Below are positions 1 to 12,304 of a stretch of 64,000 nucleotides of DNA, in pieces. The position numbers were made by a program, and so were the translations under genes. The DNA lies in contig NC_066589.1 in assembly GCF_905475345.1 (NCBI RefSeq), positions 2,103,501 to 2,167,500 of the forward strand. The letters are read 5' to 3'. Source of the stretch: Vespula vulgaris. Its lineage: Eukaryota; Arthropoda; Insecta; Hymenoptera; Vespidae. The stretch's first letter is position 1; each line of letters opens with the position of its first letter. A model generated the notes under the pieces. That model had not been told where the DNA came from. It worked only from the letters and a program-made list of their open reading frames with translations, and ran no database searches.

Positions 1-240
1 CCGAATCGGCACGAGTTACTGGTTGTAATTTTTTAAATAATTTATTGACGAGCACGACCGTGAGTAATTCCTCTTTTGGATTTACTCGCGAGTGGTATAT
101 TTTTAATCGCCTATGTGTTTTCATTGTGTATATCTATTTTATTAGTTTAGGATAGGGTCTTCTTGTTTCATAGATTGAATTAATTAATAGTGCAATTAAT
201 AAGCACTGTTTTATTCGTGTTTGCCCGCGATATTAGTAAT

Positions 241-268
241 GAAATCGGATATTAATTTATCCGATTTC
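241..268 (+). ncRNA. Conserved 9-bp hairpin (copy 1)
   Basis: Arms 241-249 and 260-268 pair perfectly around a 10-nt loop. The second copy at 7094-7121 has the same stem with the closing A-U pair changed to G-C and a nearly identical loop, which is a compensatory change. Confidence 0.6.
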
Positions 269-1080
269 GTCAAAAAAAAGCATGTAATGTGATCTACGTT
301 ATATGCATTGCTTCGTATTTAGTCTATTTAATCGCGATTTATTTCGATATATCGATATAGATGTAGTAAAAAATGAACAAGAAGACAAGCGCGACGGACA
401 GATACCGGAAGACAAGTGATGGATCATGATTTTGCTCTATAATTAGAATAGTCACTTGTTAAATGGAATCGTCCGAGGTATTCTGATTATTGTTGTATGA
501 AAAATTAATTCAATCTTAAATTTTATTTATAAAAGAAAAGTCTCAATAGAGTCATTATTTTTGAATTAAAAAAGTAGAGTCATTGCTTTTGAAAGAAAGA
601 AGTAGAGTAGAGTCATTGCTAAATAAAACAAAGAGACTTGTAGAGTTATAGCCCGTAGGCCCTAGAATAAGTTAATCTATTTTTAGATCAGGATTTTCAG
701 CTTCTAATGAACTAATTCCCGTTTCTCCCCCCCATGCTTTCTGCGTTCTCATTTATGCGTGTACCCAGGTGTTACTCGTATGGGTGAGAAACAGTTAGTA
801 TGGGTTTAGTTTTAAGTTCTCCCATATTGGCGACTGTCATAGCGTTAGTGATTGCGCACGATGTACCTTGCATCTGTATGTTCGTGCTAGGTGATGTATT
901 GTACATCGTTACGCGATAACTTCTGAATGAATATATATATTACTATAGTAATACATCATTATTTTTATCGTTTTGCATAGTAGAATTATCACATGTTGCA
1001 TGGAAGTACTCGTATATCACTAGTATGTATATATACTAGCATGTACTAGTATTATTTGCTTTAGTCATTTACGTAATAAT

Positions 1081-1372
1081 CATTAGCCTTGGCAGTCGAT
1101 TTCAGCAAATGGTACGTACTCCTAAATATATTAGAAAAAATACGTGGTTGAACTAGGGTGTCGGAGATGCCCCGGGGCATGCTCTCTAGTGTAGGCTTTT
1201 GCACCCTGGTGGAGTGTGAGAGAACCGTGGAGTGTGTGTGTTGGTGTGAATGTTTGCTCTTTTTAAATATAGGTCATAGGCAGGCAGGTAGCATACCTTT
1301 TCTGTGTGATTGTGTATTTAATTATAAGTAGGTAGGACCGGATACAACGCGTTGTAATTTCCACTCAGGAGT
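1081..1372 (+). ncRNA. Most conserved core block of the RNA domain, copy 1
   Basis: About 290 bases are nearly identical to 8127-8415, far closer than the flanks. The block contains the palindrome 'atgccccggggcat' (1167-1180) enclosed by the pairable arms 'agggtg' (1155-1160) and 'caccct' (1202-1207), and it ends with a CAGG-loop hairpin (1363-1372). It behaves like the functional centre of the RNA. Confidence 0.55.
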
Positions 1373-3804
1373 AGAATGTTTCGTGTCCGGATATTAGGCA
1401 AAGTTTCAGCAAATCTCAGAATTATCCAGCATGTTTGTTTCTTTTTCTAATATTTTGCTGATGCTCTGTATTGCAAGATATGCCTATCAGCATTAAACAG
1501 TTTAAAAGTCTTTGCATTTGTTTAAAAATTTCTTTCTTTCGAATTAGCAAAGATTTTTGAACGTGTTTGATACTTAGTATTAAGTATATTAACACTTCGC
1601 ACTATCTTTCGCGGTTTGCTTCTTTTAAAGAATATATAATTGTTTATACATGTAGATATAGTAAAGTGAGAATAGTAAAGATACAAAGTAAACAAGGTTT
1701 TATGAAAGGATGAGACCATAAAATGTACCATAGATTTTGTATATTTTCTTGATACTTTTTAATTTTTTAAATGCGAAGTGTTAATAATAGGTTCATCGAT
1801 TAGATAAAATATCTGCTTGGGCATTCGAGTAAATGTGTCTGTGTAAATGCGTACGATTGGTGGATTCTTTCGATCCATTGATTGTCCACAGGCTAGGATA
1901 GTTCATAAGATGTATAATAAGCTTTTATTTTTAACTTTTTTTTTATACGTCACACTTGTTAGGGAATGCTCTATAGCAGTTGTTAGGCCACGAAGAAAAG
2001 AAGAGGCTATATGCCGAAGAGGCCCCCACGATTTGTGGCTCAAGAGGGCAACTATCGACGACGAGTCATTTTTTCAGAGGATCCTATATTTCTCTGAGAA
2101 TGGCTCGTGGTCTTGTTACATTTTTCGATTTTTTTACCACGTTGTCATTTTGCTCGTCAGTAGTAATTTTTATAACTGGAGATGATGGGCTGTTCCATCT
2201 CCTTCGCACGTAAAGTTCGTGCCCAAATCGTCCAATAGATGCACAAGTTTTTAGGTAGTTAGAGTCCAAAATACTTAGATTCGCATATTATTAGATTTTG
2301 TAAATTAACTAACTATCGTTAATATAGTAATTATTCTTATACGATATTTAATTTGATTGATGATATAATTCATATATATTTTATTTTTGTTCATAATAAT
2401 AATATTTTAAATCTTTTTCTATTGTTTAATTATTATATGTAGAGTCACGCGTTTAAATTTTATCTTGTTGCAACGTGATATAGGGATTGATGAAAATAGA
2501 TAGGGAATTAAATTGAAAAGTGCATCTACATATTGGCATGTCAAGTGCACGTTTTATATTTCAAATCTTTATATGTTGATTGTATGATTAATGTATTTTC
2601 TTTTTGTTACAGGTGATCATCGTGGGATTTGTTAACATCAGGCTTTTTCGATATTCGCGTATTAGAGCGCCTGAAATGGCTGCTGTTTAAAATACATTTC
2701 TGAAGGCAAATACAAAATATTAAATTTAATTATTTACAATTTGTTTCTATAAATATAATTTCAATATTTACTATAACAAATAGAATGTCACATATTTGTG
2801 GAATGTACCAAAGATTTTAAAGATATTTATTAAAAAAAGGTTTAATCCATGAAAATATATGTTTCAGGTCTTCAACTTCATCGTTGCATGAGTCATACGT
2901 GTGGTTTGTTTTTCATATCTATAATATCGATAAGCACACATAATGAAATTGTTTGACAGTTTTATTGTGTCTGTTTTTGTGATTTGTATTATATACACAA
3001 TGTTTAATTTTTCAGGTACTGGATAATGACGAAATTGATATTATAAAAAGTAATATAGAGTTAGAGTAAAACTATACTAAAACTATATTAATTATTATAT
3101 ATAACTAACTCAGAATAATTTCATATTATATACTATCTTACATATTGGTAAAGTATATCCGTAAGTTTTTTATAATTTTATAATTTTATTGCATGTTTAT
3201 TATTATTGCATATAAGAGTATAATTATGATGCATGATGCATGACGCATGTTGGGGTTCTAATGCTTCATCTTTTACGCTTTAGCATATTTATATTAAGAG
3301 TAATATTAAGGATCTAGTTCTAAGTTAAATTATCTTTAAGGCTAATTTAAGGCAAAAATGGCAGTCGGTTAACCATCTGCTACTTAGTAATTAAGATAGA
3401 TTAAAAGGTCTGGATATATATCGGATTGATTCATGAATGAGTGCCATTAGTTGTAAAATGGCATTTACTTATGAATTAATTATCTTAGTTAACTTTTAAA
3501 TCTTTAACTTCAGATTTATCAATAACATAATATATTAATTATAAATGTAATATAGCAGTGATTATAAGATAGCTGTACTTTGTATATTTCCGTGATATAC
3601 AAATAACATGTAAAAATTATGTTGTTAATTAATTATGTCACGATAGTTCTGTAGCACTTTACACATATTTTTAAAATAATTAGTAAAGAATCCAGGCTTT
3701 TTCTTACGGGTAGGTTAGGGCAAAATCGTGGTTGATGAACCCTCGATCGACTACGATTGGGTCGATAGAAGATTTATTAAACACGATTAATTAGTATGTT
3801 ATTT

Positions 3805-3966
3805 TAGCCCGTGGATCTCCATATGCAGCAACCTCCACGTGGTGGGATCTGGGTCGGTATTACTTGCGACCTATCAAAATCTAATTATGAATTATCTAAT
3901 TCCTATTATTCTGATAGTATTATTTTTGATAATACTATACAAGTAATACCGGGCGAATGGCTGCAT
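3805..3966 (+). ncRNA. Dispersed structured element, copy 1 of 3
   Basis: Begins 'tagcccgtggatctcc', has a GC-rich hairpin with 'cctcc' and 'ggtggg' arms, then an 11-bp perfect stem 'ggtattacttg' (3856-3866) with 'caagtaatacc' (3940-3950), and ends 'gggcgaatggctgcat'. The loop of the long stem is AT-rich and about 70 nt. The same layout recurs at 5341-5451 and 14784-14893 with different stem bases. Confidence 0.55.
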
Positions 3967-5340
3967 ATTTCAGTGCGTTTCCAAAATATTTTCTATCTAA
4001 TTCTAACTTGGAGCATTAAAGGATCTTAAATTTTACATTATTAATTATATTTCGGTAAATATATATATGCGAGAATTTAAAAATAATTTTCTAGAGAAAT
4101 GCATTGAAATATATTAATATCTTTATTGTTTAATTTCTTATTTATTTTTATTAATACTTTTCAGGTTAAATATTATATTTTCTATCCTACTTACATTCAC
4201 GATTATGTGCGCATATTTAAAATTAAAAAATCTGTTTTTAAATACATATAAGAAGCACCTAAATAAAGAGAGAAAGATAGTATACATATAATAGTCTTGA
4301 GTTCCCCACCAGTTGCCAAATAATTCGTGGAAATGAGTCTACGGCAAGCAACAAAAGAGTAAACAATCGTACGTGATAATATTCTATTATATGTATATCT
4401 ATATACATGTTTTTGTATACGCTGCTCTGTACGCAGTATTTAGGAAGTACCAACAATAACACGTGTAAATAATCACAGGACGACAAAGAGGACGACCTTC
4501 TTAGTTCATCTCTTCGCAGTTCTTGTTTGTACTAGCAGCCGTCCAGACGTGTTCAGACTCGTTCCTGCTTTATTAATTTTGGTTCGTATAATTTCTCATT
4601 TACATTATATATAATATTTGATAAGTTTGATTTAATCATTTATAATTTATTAATCTTATTTTATATTATATTAGACTTCAATATATACTATTATATGTTG
4701 AATATCTCGCTTACATTTACACATATGTGAACAGATTCATATGTATAAATTTACTTAATCTTTTTCTGTATTAATAATCTTTTTGAATTTTGTCTAGTTC
4801 TTATTCATCGTATTTAATTAATCTTGAAAATAATTAATAACAATTATCCTATAGTTTCTATTACTTTGTTCTTTTCGTACAATGTATAGAAGTAATCTTT
4901 ATGAAAATTGAAGACGCAAGTCACATATATACATATATAAATTATGTGATCTGTATATACACTTATACATATACACATTTATACATATAGATACAGAATT
5001 ATATTCTCTATTAATAATAATTTGAATATTTTCAGGTTATTATTCGTCATATTGGTCAATGTAATATTCATCAATTCATCTGGACGTGTACACATTTGAT
5101 AGCAGTTATCATATACTTCCTGCTGGTCTTCATATATAGGTATACACAAATAAGTTTATCATTAAGAAATTTTTATTTAATTTTAATTAATATAAAAAAT
5201 TCGATATTAATTCTAACAAACTATTTATTGTGTTATACGACTTCGTGTCTTTTATAGTAATCTTATTATAAGTTTTTATGCTCTATTATATCCAAAACTT
5301 TTATTATATGATATTTTATGTTTTTTATGAAATTTATATA

Positions 5341-5451
5341 TGGATCTCCATACGCAGCTACCTCCTTGTGGTGGGATCCGGAAATCGGTATTGCGAACGT
5401 TCGTATATTTTATATTATACAACGTACGCACTACCGGGCCAAAGGCTGACG
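5341..5451 (+). ncRNA. Dispersed structured element, copy 2 of 3
   Basis: Same 5' block ('tggatctccatacgcagc') and same 3' tail ('ccgggccaaaggctgac') as the copy at 3805. The central stem has changed to ggta/tacc, gcg/cgc and acgt/acgt (5387-5400 with 5422-5435), so pairing is kept with interruptions although the bases differ. Confidence 0.5.
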
Positions 5452-5950
5452 TTCGGTGCATTAGAAAATAATTTTGATTGTATTGTAATTTATTAAAAAT
5501 TTTTTGGAACATATTTTACATTGAATTTAAAGAATATTAAAAAGCACCGAGAATAATAAAAATTTCATTAAAGTATAATAAAAGTTAAAGTAGAATAAAA
5601 TTTCAAGATACGTTTAATCGTTGAATCAATATTATAAATGTTATAATTTCAATTTTACTGCTCCTTGTCTAGTTTTACTTTAATGCTATATCTATTCTGA
5701 TTTATAGGTATCCACGCAATTAATATACTTCTGTGAACATATCCCTATCGCGATTATATTTATTTTTAAACAATAGATACAACGCGATTTTGGTCGTTTG
5801 CTTTTACATATTCATTTATTTTAATATAGCTTAAAAGTTTTGCAGTTACGTCTTTTGAATATTATTCTTTTTATTATTATTATAGCATACAAAAGATGTA
5901 ATATAAGTTCATAATTTTAGATCATGTAATTTGAATAATATGATATATGA

Positions 5951-6004
5951 TATTTAATATTTAATATTTAATATTTAATATTTAATATGCAATATTTAAT
6001 ACAA
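5951..6004. repeat. 8-bp tandem repeat (atatttaa)
   Basis: Six or seven consecutive copies of an atatttaa unit; simple AT-rich sequence. Confidence 0.75.
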
Positions 6005-6294
6005 TATAAATTGTAGAAGTAAACGCCACAGCTTGCTTTAATTATTTTTATTCAACAGGTCTTCAGTTGTAGATCGCGCGCAATGCGATCTTAGAGTCAG
6101 TGCTTGTGCGAGTTAGTTTGATTGTTTTGCAACCGAATAGGTTGCTTTAAAAATAAAATAAAATACAATCGCGAAGTAGAGTCAGTGTTGTTCGCCGTTT
6201 AGAATTTCTCGGTCGCGTTAGTAAATCAAAAAACAAGAATTTATGTTATATTCTTGTTAAAATCATATGTTCGCCGAGTTCTTAGAATCATTAA

Positions 6295-6361
6295 CACACT
6301 TTCGGCCGATTCGGGAGAAGAGGATTGCGTTGCGATAAATATTGTAATGGTCGAAAGTGTG
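6295..6361 (+). ncRNA. Strong hairpin upstream of RNA domain copy 2
   Basis: Arms 6295-6307 (cacactttcggcc) and 6349-6361 (ggtcgaaagtgtg) form 13 pairs, one of them G-U. A further possible stem pairs 'agaggat' (about 6318-6324) with 'atcctct' (about 6374-6380). The surroundings are more GC-rich than the AT-rich flanks. It may lie near the 5' end of the RNA, but no promoter element was recognised. Confidence 0.4.
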
Positions 6362-6571
6362 AATTTAAAAATTCATCCTCTTCATCTTTACCGACGATTG
6401 TAAAGCTACGTCTGGATATAATTACATGTAAGTATATTTCTTTCTTCCAATTGTAACTTTTCTCGTTCGTCGTTTAAATCATATATTTTTTTTAATCATT
6501 TTCATTCATTCGCAAATATATTGGTTCGATATGCAACATATAATTAATCCTTTTTTGTACCTTTTTGTATC

Positions 6572-6681
6572 ACAGATTCATCGATTCAACGATTCAACGA
6601 TTCAACGATTCAACGATTCAACGATTCAACGATTCATCGATTCAATGATTCATCGACTCATCGATTCAACGATTCAACGAT
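6572..6681. repeat. 8-bp tandem repeat (gattcaac / gattcatc)
   Basis: About 13 head-to-tail copies of an 8-base unit with occasional single-base variants. It sits between the hairpin at 6295 and RNA domain copy 2. No coding frame is supported. Confidence 0.8.
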
Positions 6682-6949
6682 AATTTCAACTTCACGACAT
6701 CATTCGACCTACTACGAGGGGGACGAGTGTTTTGGAGCCATCGCAGAACTTCTTAAGTAGTGAGTGAAAAATTCAAAGTTCCTCCGGTGCCCATCATGCC
6801 GAGGATGAAAGGTCCTTATCGGCACGGGTTACTGGTTGTATTCGCAGACGTCCCATGTCCGAAACGAGCAAAAGTGTCCGTGATTAAAATCTTTGATTTT
6901 ATTCACGAGTGGTTCCCTATACGTGTAGTTAGATATTTTCTTGTGAATA

Positions 6950-6992
<43 letters not shown>

Positions 6993-7093
6993 TATAGCTC
7001 AGGCCAGGGTCTTCTTGTTTCAAAGTCGTTTAATTTACAGTGCTGTTTATTAGCACTTTTTTTCTCTTCGTTTTTGCTCGCGATATTAGTAAT

Positions 7094-7121
7094 GAAATCG
7101 GGCATTAATTTACCCGATTTC
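7094..7121 (+). ncRNA. Conserved 9-bp hairpin (copy 2)
   Basis: Arms 7094-7102 and 7113-7121 pair perfectly around the loop 'cattaattta'. It is the partner of 241-268 and carries a G-C closing pair where that copy has A-U. Confidence 0.6.
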
Positions 7122-8126
7122 GTATGAAGCATATAACGTGGTCTACGTTACATGCATTGCTTCGTACTTAGTCCATTTAATCGCGATTTACTTCGATATT
7201 TCGAAATATCGATTTCTCAACAAATGAGCAAGAAGACAAACCCCTCCGCGACGGATAGATTCTGGCAGTTAAGTGGTGGATTATAATCCCGTTCTTTCAT
7301 TAGAACAGCCATTTAATGAAAGGGGTCGTCCGAGGTTTTTTATTAGAATTATATTTTTTAATAATGAAATTTCATAACTGCATAATGCGTATGCATATAT
7401 ATTAGCTATGTGCATATTTCATCCCTCCATGTCAACGACTGCCTACCGCGGGTCGCTCAAAGGCCCTTAAGCGGTGCATACAGGTGGGGTTGCAAAACTA
7501 TTTTTGCAACTTATTATTTTTTTACCACTTTTAGTGGTAAAACCCATATGTGGTGGTCACACTCATATGTGGTGACCGCCTACCATCATCCATCCTTGCT
7601 TGAGCTCTTGCTAATAAGACGTGCAAAGAGACTCTAGAGTCACAGTCCGCTTAAATTTTATATATATATATTTTTATATATTTTTTTATATATATTTTTA
7701 ATATATATTATAAATTAATCAGTTTTTAGCTCAGGATTTTCAGCACTAATATACTAATACCCGTTTCTCCCCCCATGCTTTCTGCGTTCTCATCTATGCG
7801 TTTAACCCAGGTGTTACTCGTGTGGGTGAGAAACAGTCAGTGTGGATTTAGTTTTAAGGTTTCCTCTTTAGCGGCTGTCATTGTGCTGGTGATTGCACGG
7901 TGTATCTTGCACTTGTATGTGCGTTTTAGGAAGTGCATTGTACATCGTTTCGCGATATCTTTTAAATAGATATATTATATATCTAATATATAATTATATC
8001 AATATCGATTTGCATAATAGTTACCACATTCTTGTGGAAAATTTTAAATACTCGTATATATTACTAGTATCTATATGTATACTAGTATGTACTAGTATTT
8101 TTTGCTTTAGTCATATATGCAATAAT

Positions 8127-8415
8127 CATTAGCCTTGGCAGTCGATTTCAGCAAATGGTACGTACTCCTATATATATTAGAAAAAATACGTGGTTGAACT
8201 AGGGTGTCGGAGGTGCCCCGGGGCATGCTCTCTAGTGTAGGCTTTTGCACCCTGGTGGAGTGTGAGAGAACCGTGGAGTGTATGTGTTGGTGTGAATGTT
8301 TGCACTTTTTAAATATAGGTCGTAGGCAGGCAGGTAGCATACTTTTCTGAGTGAATGTGTCAATTAATTTTAAGTAGGTAAGGACCGGGTAAGGATGCGA
8401 TTTCCACTCAGGAGT
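8127..8415 (+). ncRNA. Most conserved core block of the RNA domain, copy 2
   Basis: Counterpart of 1081-1372. The arms 'agggtg' (8201-8206) and 'caccct' (8248-8253) enclose the GCCCC/GGGGC stem. The terminal CAGG-loop hairpin has a longer stem here (8401-8420) than in copy 1. Confidence 0.55.
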
Positions 8416-9832
8416 GGGAAGTCCTTTCTCCGGGGATTTGTGAAGTTTCAGCAAATTTTACAATCTTTCAGCATGGCTGAACTTTATCTTTTTATATTTT
8501 TTTTTAATTTTTTTTTCTTACATCTTTTGCTGACACTTTGCATACGCAATAAATCAGTATCAAACAGTTCGCAAAACTTTGCACCCAATGAGAACATCAG
8601 ATACATCCCATATCTTTTGAACTTAGCAAAGGATTTTGAATTAGTTCGATACTTAGTTTTAAATTAATTCTTGCACTTCGCGATTCTTAAATTATTTACC
8701 ATCTATATATTTCTTATTTAGAAATAAATTATATCTGCATAAGTAAAATGAAAGTATTACAATTCTTGTGATCTTGACATTTTACCGAAAGTATATCCAT
8801 CTTCTAAGTGCAACGAGTTAATGTTAGTATGTAATAGGTTCATCGAATAGAATGAATATTATATCTGCTGGAGCATTCGATTAAATGTGCCTGTGTTATT
8901 GTGTACGTTTGGTGGATTCTTTGAGTCCATTAATCGTCCGCAGGCTAGGATAACTTTACGGTTTAGTTCGAATATTTATATACGAATATTTTACTTTTAT
9001 TTTTTATTTTTATTTTTTTAATCGGATAAATAAATAAATAAATAAAAATCGTTAGAAAATCGAGACGCACCTAGGCAGAGTAGAAAACGCAGTTGAGAAT
9101 ACGTGTTGGGATTCGTCAGTGCCGTTTGGGGTGATTCATTCGCGAATTTTGCCATACTTCAGTGGTTATATTACTTAGAAGAAGTCGATACTTTACATTG
9201 CAAGCGCTTACCGCTCGTTAGGTTAAGAAAAAAAAAAAAAGAAAGAAAAAACAGAACAAACCTGCGTGCGAAAATGTGTTTTCACTTCCCAACCCCTTAG
9301 CTTGCGATCATTGCGTCTCGTTCAATGCGTGCGTTTATACGAGTGGTTTGAGTCTTGTTGCGTAAAGTGAGATCAGGTCGGGATTAGGTCGGTTTAGCTT
9401 AGGGACGATTTCGTTCTTGTAGTAGCAACCACTGCAGTATGTCAATCTTTGTGGGTGCGTTGCTTCGAACGGTAGGGCGTTTTTTGATGCGTAAACTTAT
9501 CTTGCGTCGCACGTAAGGAATGCTCCAATGCAGTGGTTAGGGCATGAAGCAAGAAGTGGCTGTGTGCTGAAGAGGCCCCCACATATTGTGGCTCAAGAGG
9601 GCAACTATCGACTACAAGTCATTTTTCAAAGGTGATCGGTATGTCGAACCCTTCGTTAATGGCTTGTGGTCTTATCAAAACCCCTTTTACCCTTTACCAC
9701 GTTGACACTTATGCTCGTAGTAGTTTGTTCCTGGATGGAGATGATGGACCATTCCATCTCCTTACTACGGTGTTCCGCACTCGCGTTCGTGAAAATGTTT
9801 TTTTTTATTTTTTTTTTATTTTTTTTTTTATT

Positions 9833-10200
9833 AGAGTCAAGCTTTTGCAGTTAGTTATTAATTAATAGAATCATTGCAATTTTTTCTTAAAGTAAAGTTG
9901 AGTCATTGTATTTTTTAAAAGTAGAGTCAGTTTTTTATTTCAAAGTAAAATCAAGCCCTTTGCATTTTCTATTTTTATTTTTATTTTTTTTTTTCTAATT
10001 AAAGTCAAGCCCTCCTTATTGTCATTTTAAATTAAAGTCGAGCCCTTGCATTTTTCTTTTTAAATTAAAGTCGAATCCTTGCATTTTTCTTCTTAAATTA
10101 AAGTCGAGTCCTTGCATTTTTTCTTTTTAAATTAAAGTCGAGTCCTTGCATTTTAAAGTTTTAAAGTAGAGTCTTTTCTTGAAGTAGATTTTTAGTTACA
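9833..10200 (+). repeat. Tandem ~40-bp array carrying the AGTC(A/G)AGYCCTTGCA motif
   Basis: At least five consecutive imperfect units of about 40 bases, each a T-rich stretch followed by 'attaaagtcgag' or 'gtagagtca' and usually 'ccttgcat'. The same AGAGTC-type motif recurs singly at about 544, 573, 608, 2442, 6093, 6178, 7635, 10206 and 14778. The array follows RNA domain copy 2 and probably belongs to the same transcript. Confidence 0.6.
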
Positions 10201-10256
10201 AAGATAGAGTCACGCTCGTTAAATATTGTGTGGACGTCCGTGGCCTGCAGCAGCAT

Positions 10257-12304
10257 TGCACTCAGGAGTGCATTTGGATACCCAAGCATGTTGATTTTTA
10301 ATTCAGAATAATCATATTTTAATCATATTTTTTCATGTTCATAATTTCATAATGTGTATGTATATATACGAGATATATGCATATTTCAATGTCAACACAG
10401 CTCTACCACGAGTTGCAAAATGACTCTTATGTGGTAATCATTATCGTTATCATCCATATCTTCACCCTCATTATCTTCTTGCAATCTGATTCTGATTATT
10501 CTGATTAATCTGATTAATCTGATTTTTCTGATTATTCTGTTTATTTTGGTTATTCTGATTAAAAATCTTCAAGACTTGATGACAAATCAAAATGCCTGCA
10601 TTCAGGAATGCAGATGAATATATATATTGGCAGCCAGCACTCAGGAGTGCATATTAAAATATGTCAAGGGTATATATTTTTATTCCAAAATTATCAACAA
10701 ATGAATATGAGATGAACGACTTAATAATTACATATAAAAGAGAGAGAAAGAGAGGGAGAGAGGAGAAGGAGAGAGAAAAAGGGAGTATTTTTATTATATA
10801 TATGAAAGTTTCATAAGAAAATATAATAAATGATAAAAAGATTATTAATAAATGTTTATACATATTTGAAGGAACTATAAATATTTTTTGGAATAAAAAG
10901 ATATACGTCTTGGTATATAAATGAAACGAATAAATTGGCTTGCTTGCACTCAGGAGTGCATATAAAAGATTTACAGTAAGTACATGATTGCATTCAGGAA
11001 TGCAAATGAACAAATTATAGTAAGGATATACATTTCATATTCGGAATAATCAAAGATAAATGAATGCACTAATAAGGATATTTAATGAAGAAATATATAA
11101 ATACGTCAAACTCTGGTGATATTTTTTTCAATATACCATATTAAATTTGTCTGACAATAAATAAATGAAATTTCATTTTATTCCATATATAATAATAGAA
11201 TGATATTTAAATGGTGCAAATGAAATAAAAGAAAATTTGAATCATTCCGATAAGATATGTATAAGTCTTGCTAGATGAATGAAGCGATATAAATGGCAGC
11301 CAGCACTCAGGAGTGCATATTAAAATATATCAAGGGTATACATATTTATTCCAAAATTATCAACAAATAAATATGAGATGAAAGACTTAATAAATATATA
11401 TGATAGAGAGAAAGAGAGAGAAAGGGAGTATTTTTATTATATATATGGAAGTTTCATAAAAAATATTAAGAAGATTATTAATGAATGATACAAAGATTAT
11501 TAACAAATATTTATACGTATTTAAGAGAAGCATGTATATTTTTGGAATAAAAATGTATAAGTCTTGATATATAAATGAAGCGATTGAAATGGCTTGCCTG
11601 CACTCAGGAGTGCATATGATAGGTCAAAGTAAGTACATGCCTGCATTCAGGAATGCAGATGAACATATATAGTAAGGATATACATTTCTCGTTTCAAATG
11701 ATAATGTGAAAATGCACTTATGAAAATATATAACAAATAAATATCTAAATATTTCAGTCTTATCCTATTTTTTTTTTAAAGAAATAATATTTATTTAATA
11801 ATAAATAAAGATTATTTCATTCTCTTTCTAATATAATAATCTAATTATATTTAAATAGAGTGTAGGCGAATGAAAAGAAAATTTGAATCATTCTAAATTA
11901 GAAATGTATAAATCTTGCTAAGCGAGCGATATGATACAAAAATAACAGCCTTGCACTCAGGAGTGCATACAATATGTCAAGGGTATACATTTTTATTCCG
12001 AAATTATCAATAAGTGAATATAAAGTGACAGAATTAATAAGTATATATATGAAAGAGGAAGAGGAGAGAGAAAGAGAGAGAGAAAGAGGGAGTATTTTTA
12101 TTATATATATGAAAGTTTCATAAAAAATATTAAGAAGGTATAATAAATAATATAAAGATTATTCATATTTGAGAGAAATATAATTATTTTATGGAATAAA
12201 AATATATAAGTCTTGATATATAAATGAAATAAATGAAAAGGCTGACGCACACTCAGGAGTGTGAGCGAAAATAGTTCAGGGACAGGTTTGCATTCAGGAA
12301 TGCA
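10257..12304 (+). ncRNA. Array of CAGG-tetraloop hairpins (11 of 13 copies in the window)
   Basis: Hairpin stem starts: 10257, 10596, 10637, 10945, 10988, 11303, 11599, 11641, 11952, 12248, 12289, plus 1363 and 8404 outside this span. The loop is always CAGG. Stem classes are GCACT/AGTGC, GCATT/AATGC, CACACT/AGTGTG and CCACT/AGTGG, so two stem positions change as pairs (C-G to U-A; G-C to A-U to C-G). The copy at 12289 has an extra outer stem cagg/cctg (12283-12286 with 12305-12308). Paired substitution with an invariant loop is the classic mark of a conserved RNA hairpin. A palindromic protein-binding DNA site is the main alternative. Confidence 0.65.

Larger units (their letters stand above)
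1..2215 (+). ncRNA. Structured non-coding RNA domain, copy 1 (truncated by the window start)
   Basis: No conserved reading frame is visible, but this stretch is homologous to 6815-9775 in the same order and orientation. Matching blocks include the hairpin at 241-268, the block after 'cccgtttctcccc' near 720, the near-identical block 1081-1372, and the end block near 1960-2210. Sequence conservation with many indels, together with conserved or compensated stems, points to a functional RNA rather than a protein. The + orientation is inferred from T-rich CAG acceptor-like sites across the locus. The left end of the domain lies outside the window. The transcript, its ends and its name are unknown to me. 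Confidence 0.5.
6815..9775 (+). ncRNA. Structured non-coding RNA domain, copy 2
   Basis: Second, longer copy of the domain at 1-2215. The match starts at 'atcggcacg' (6818, against 5 in copy 1) and ends in the block with 'ggagatgatgg' followed by 'ccatctcctt' (about 9736-9765). The copies differ by many indels, and no ORF runs through both in the same frame over any length. Local stems are kept: the hairpin at 7094-7121 has a compensated closing pair relative to copy 1. Insertions, such as AT-rich runs near 7660-7710 and A-runs near 9225, fall between conserved blocks. Confidence 0.5.

Noticed and set aside
1..16. Window start 'cggcacgag' resembles a cDNA-library adaptor (gaattcggcacgag)
   Set aside because: The same sequence continues into genuine locus sequence and recurs in the duplicate at 6818 as 'atcggcacgggttactgg', so it is native.
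1847..2213. Frames of 112 and 77 residues that share 'GDDG.FHLL' with a frame at 9632-9865
   Set aside because: The shared peptide follows from conserved non-coding DNA. Indels break the frame elsewhere between the copies.
6572..6681. CRISPR-like regular repeat
   Set aside because: Simple 8-bp tandem repeat without spacers, in an animal genome.
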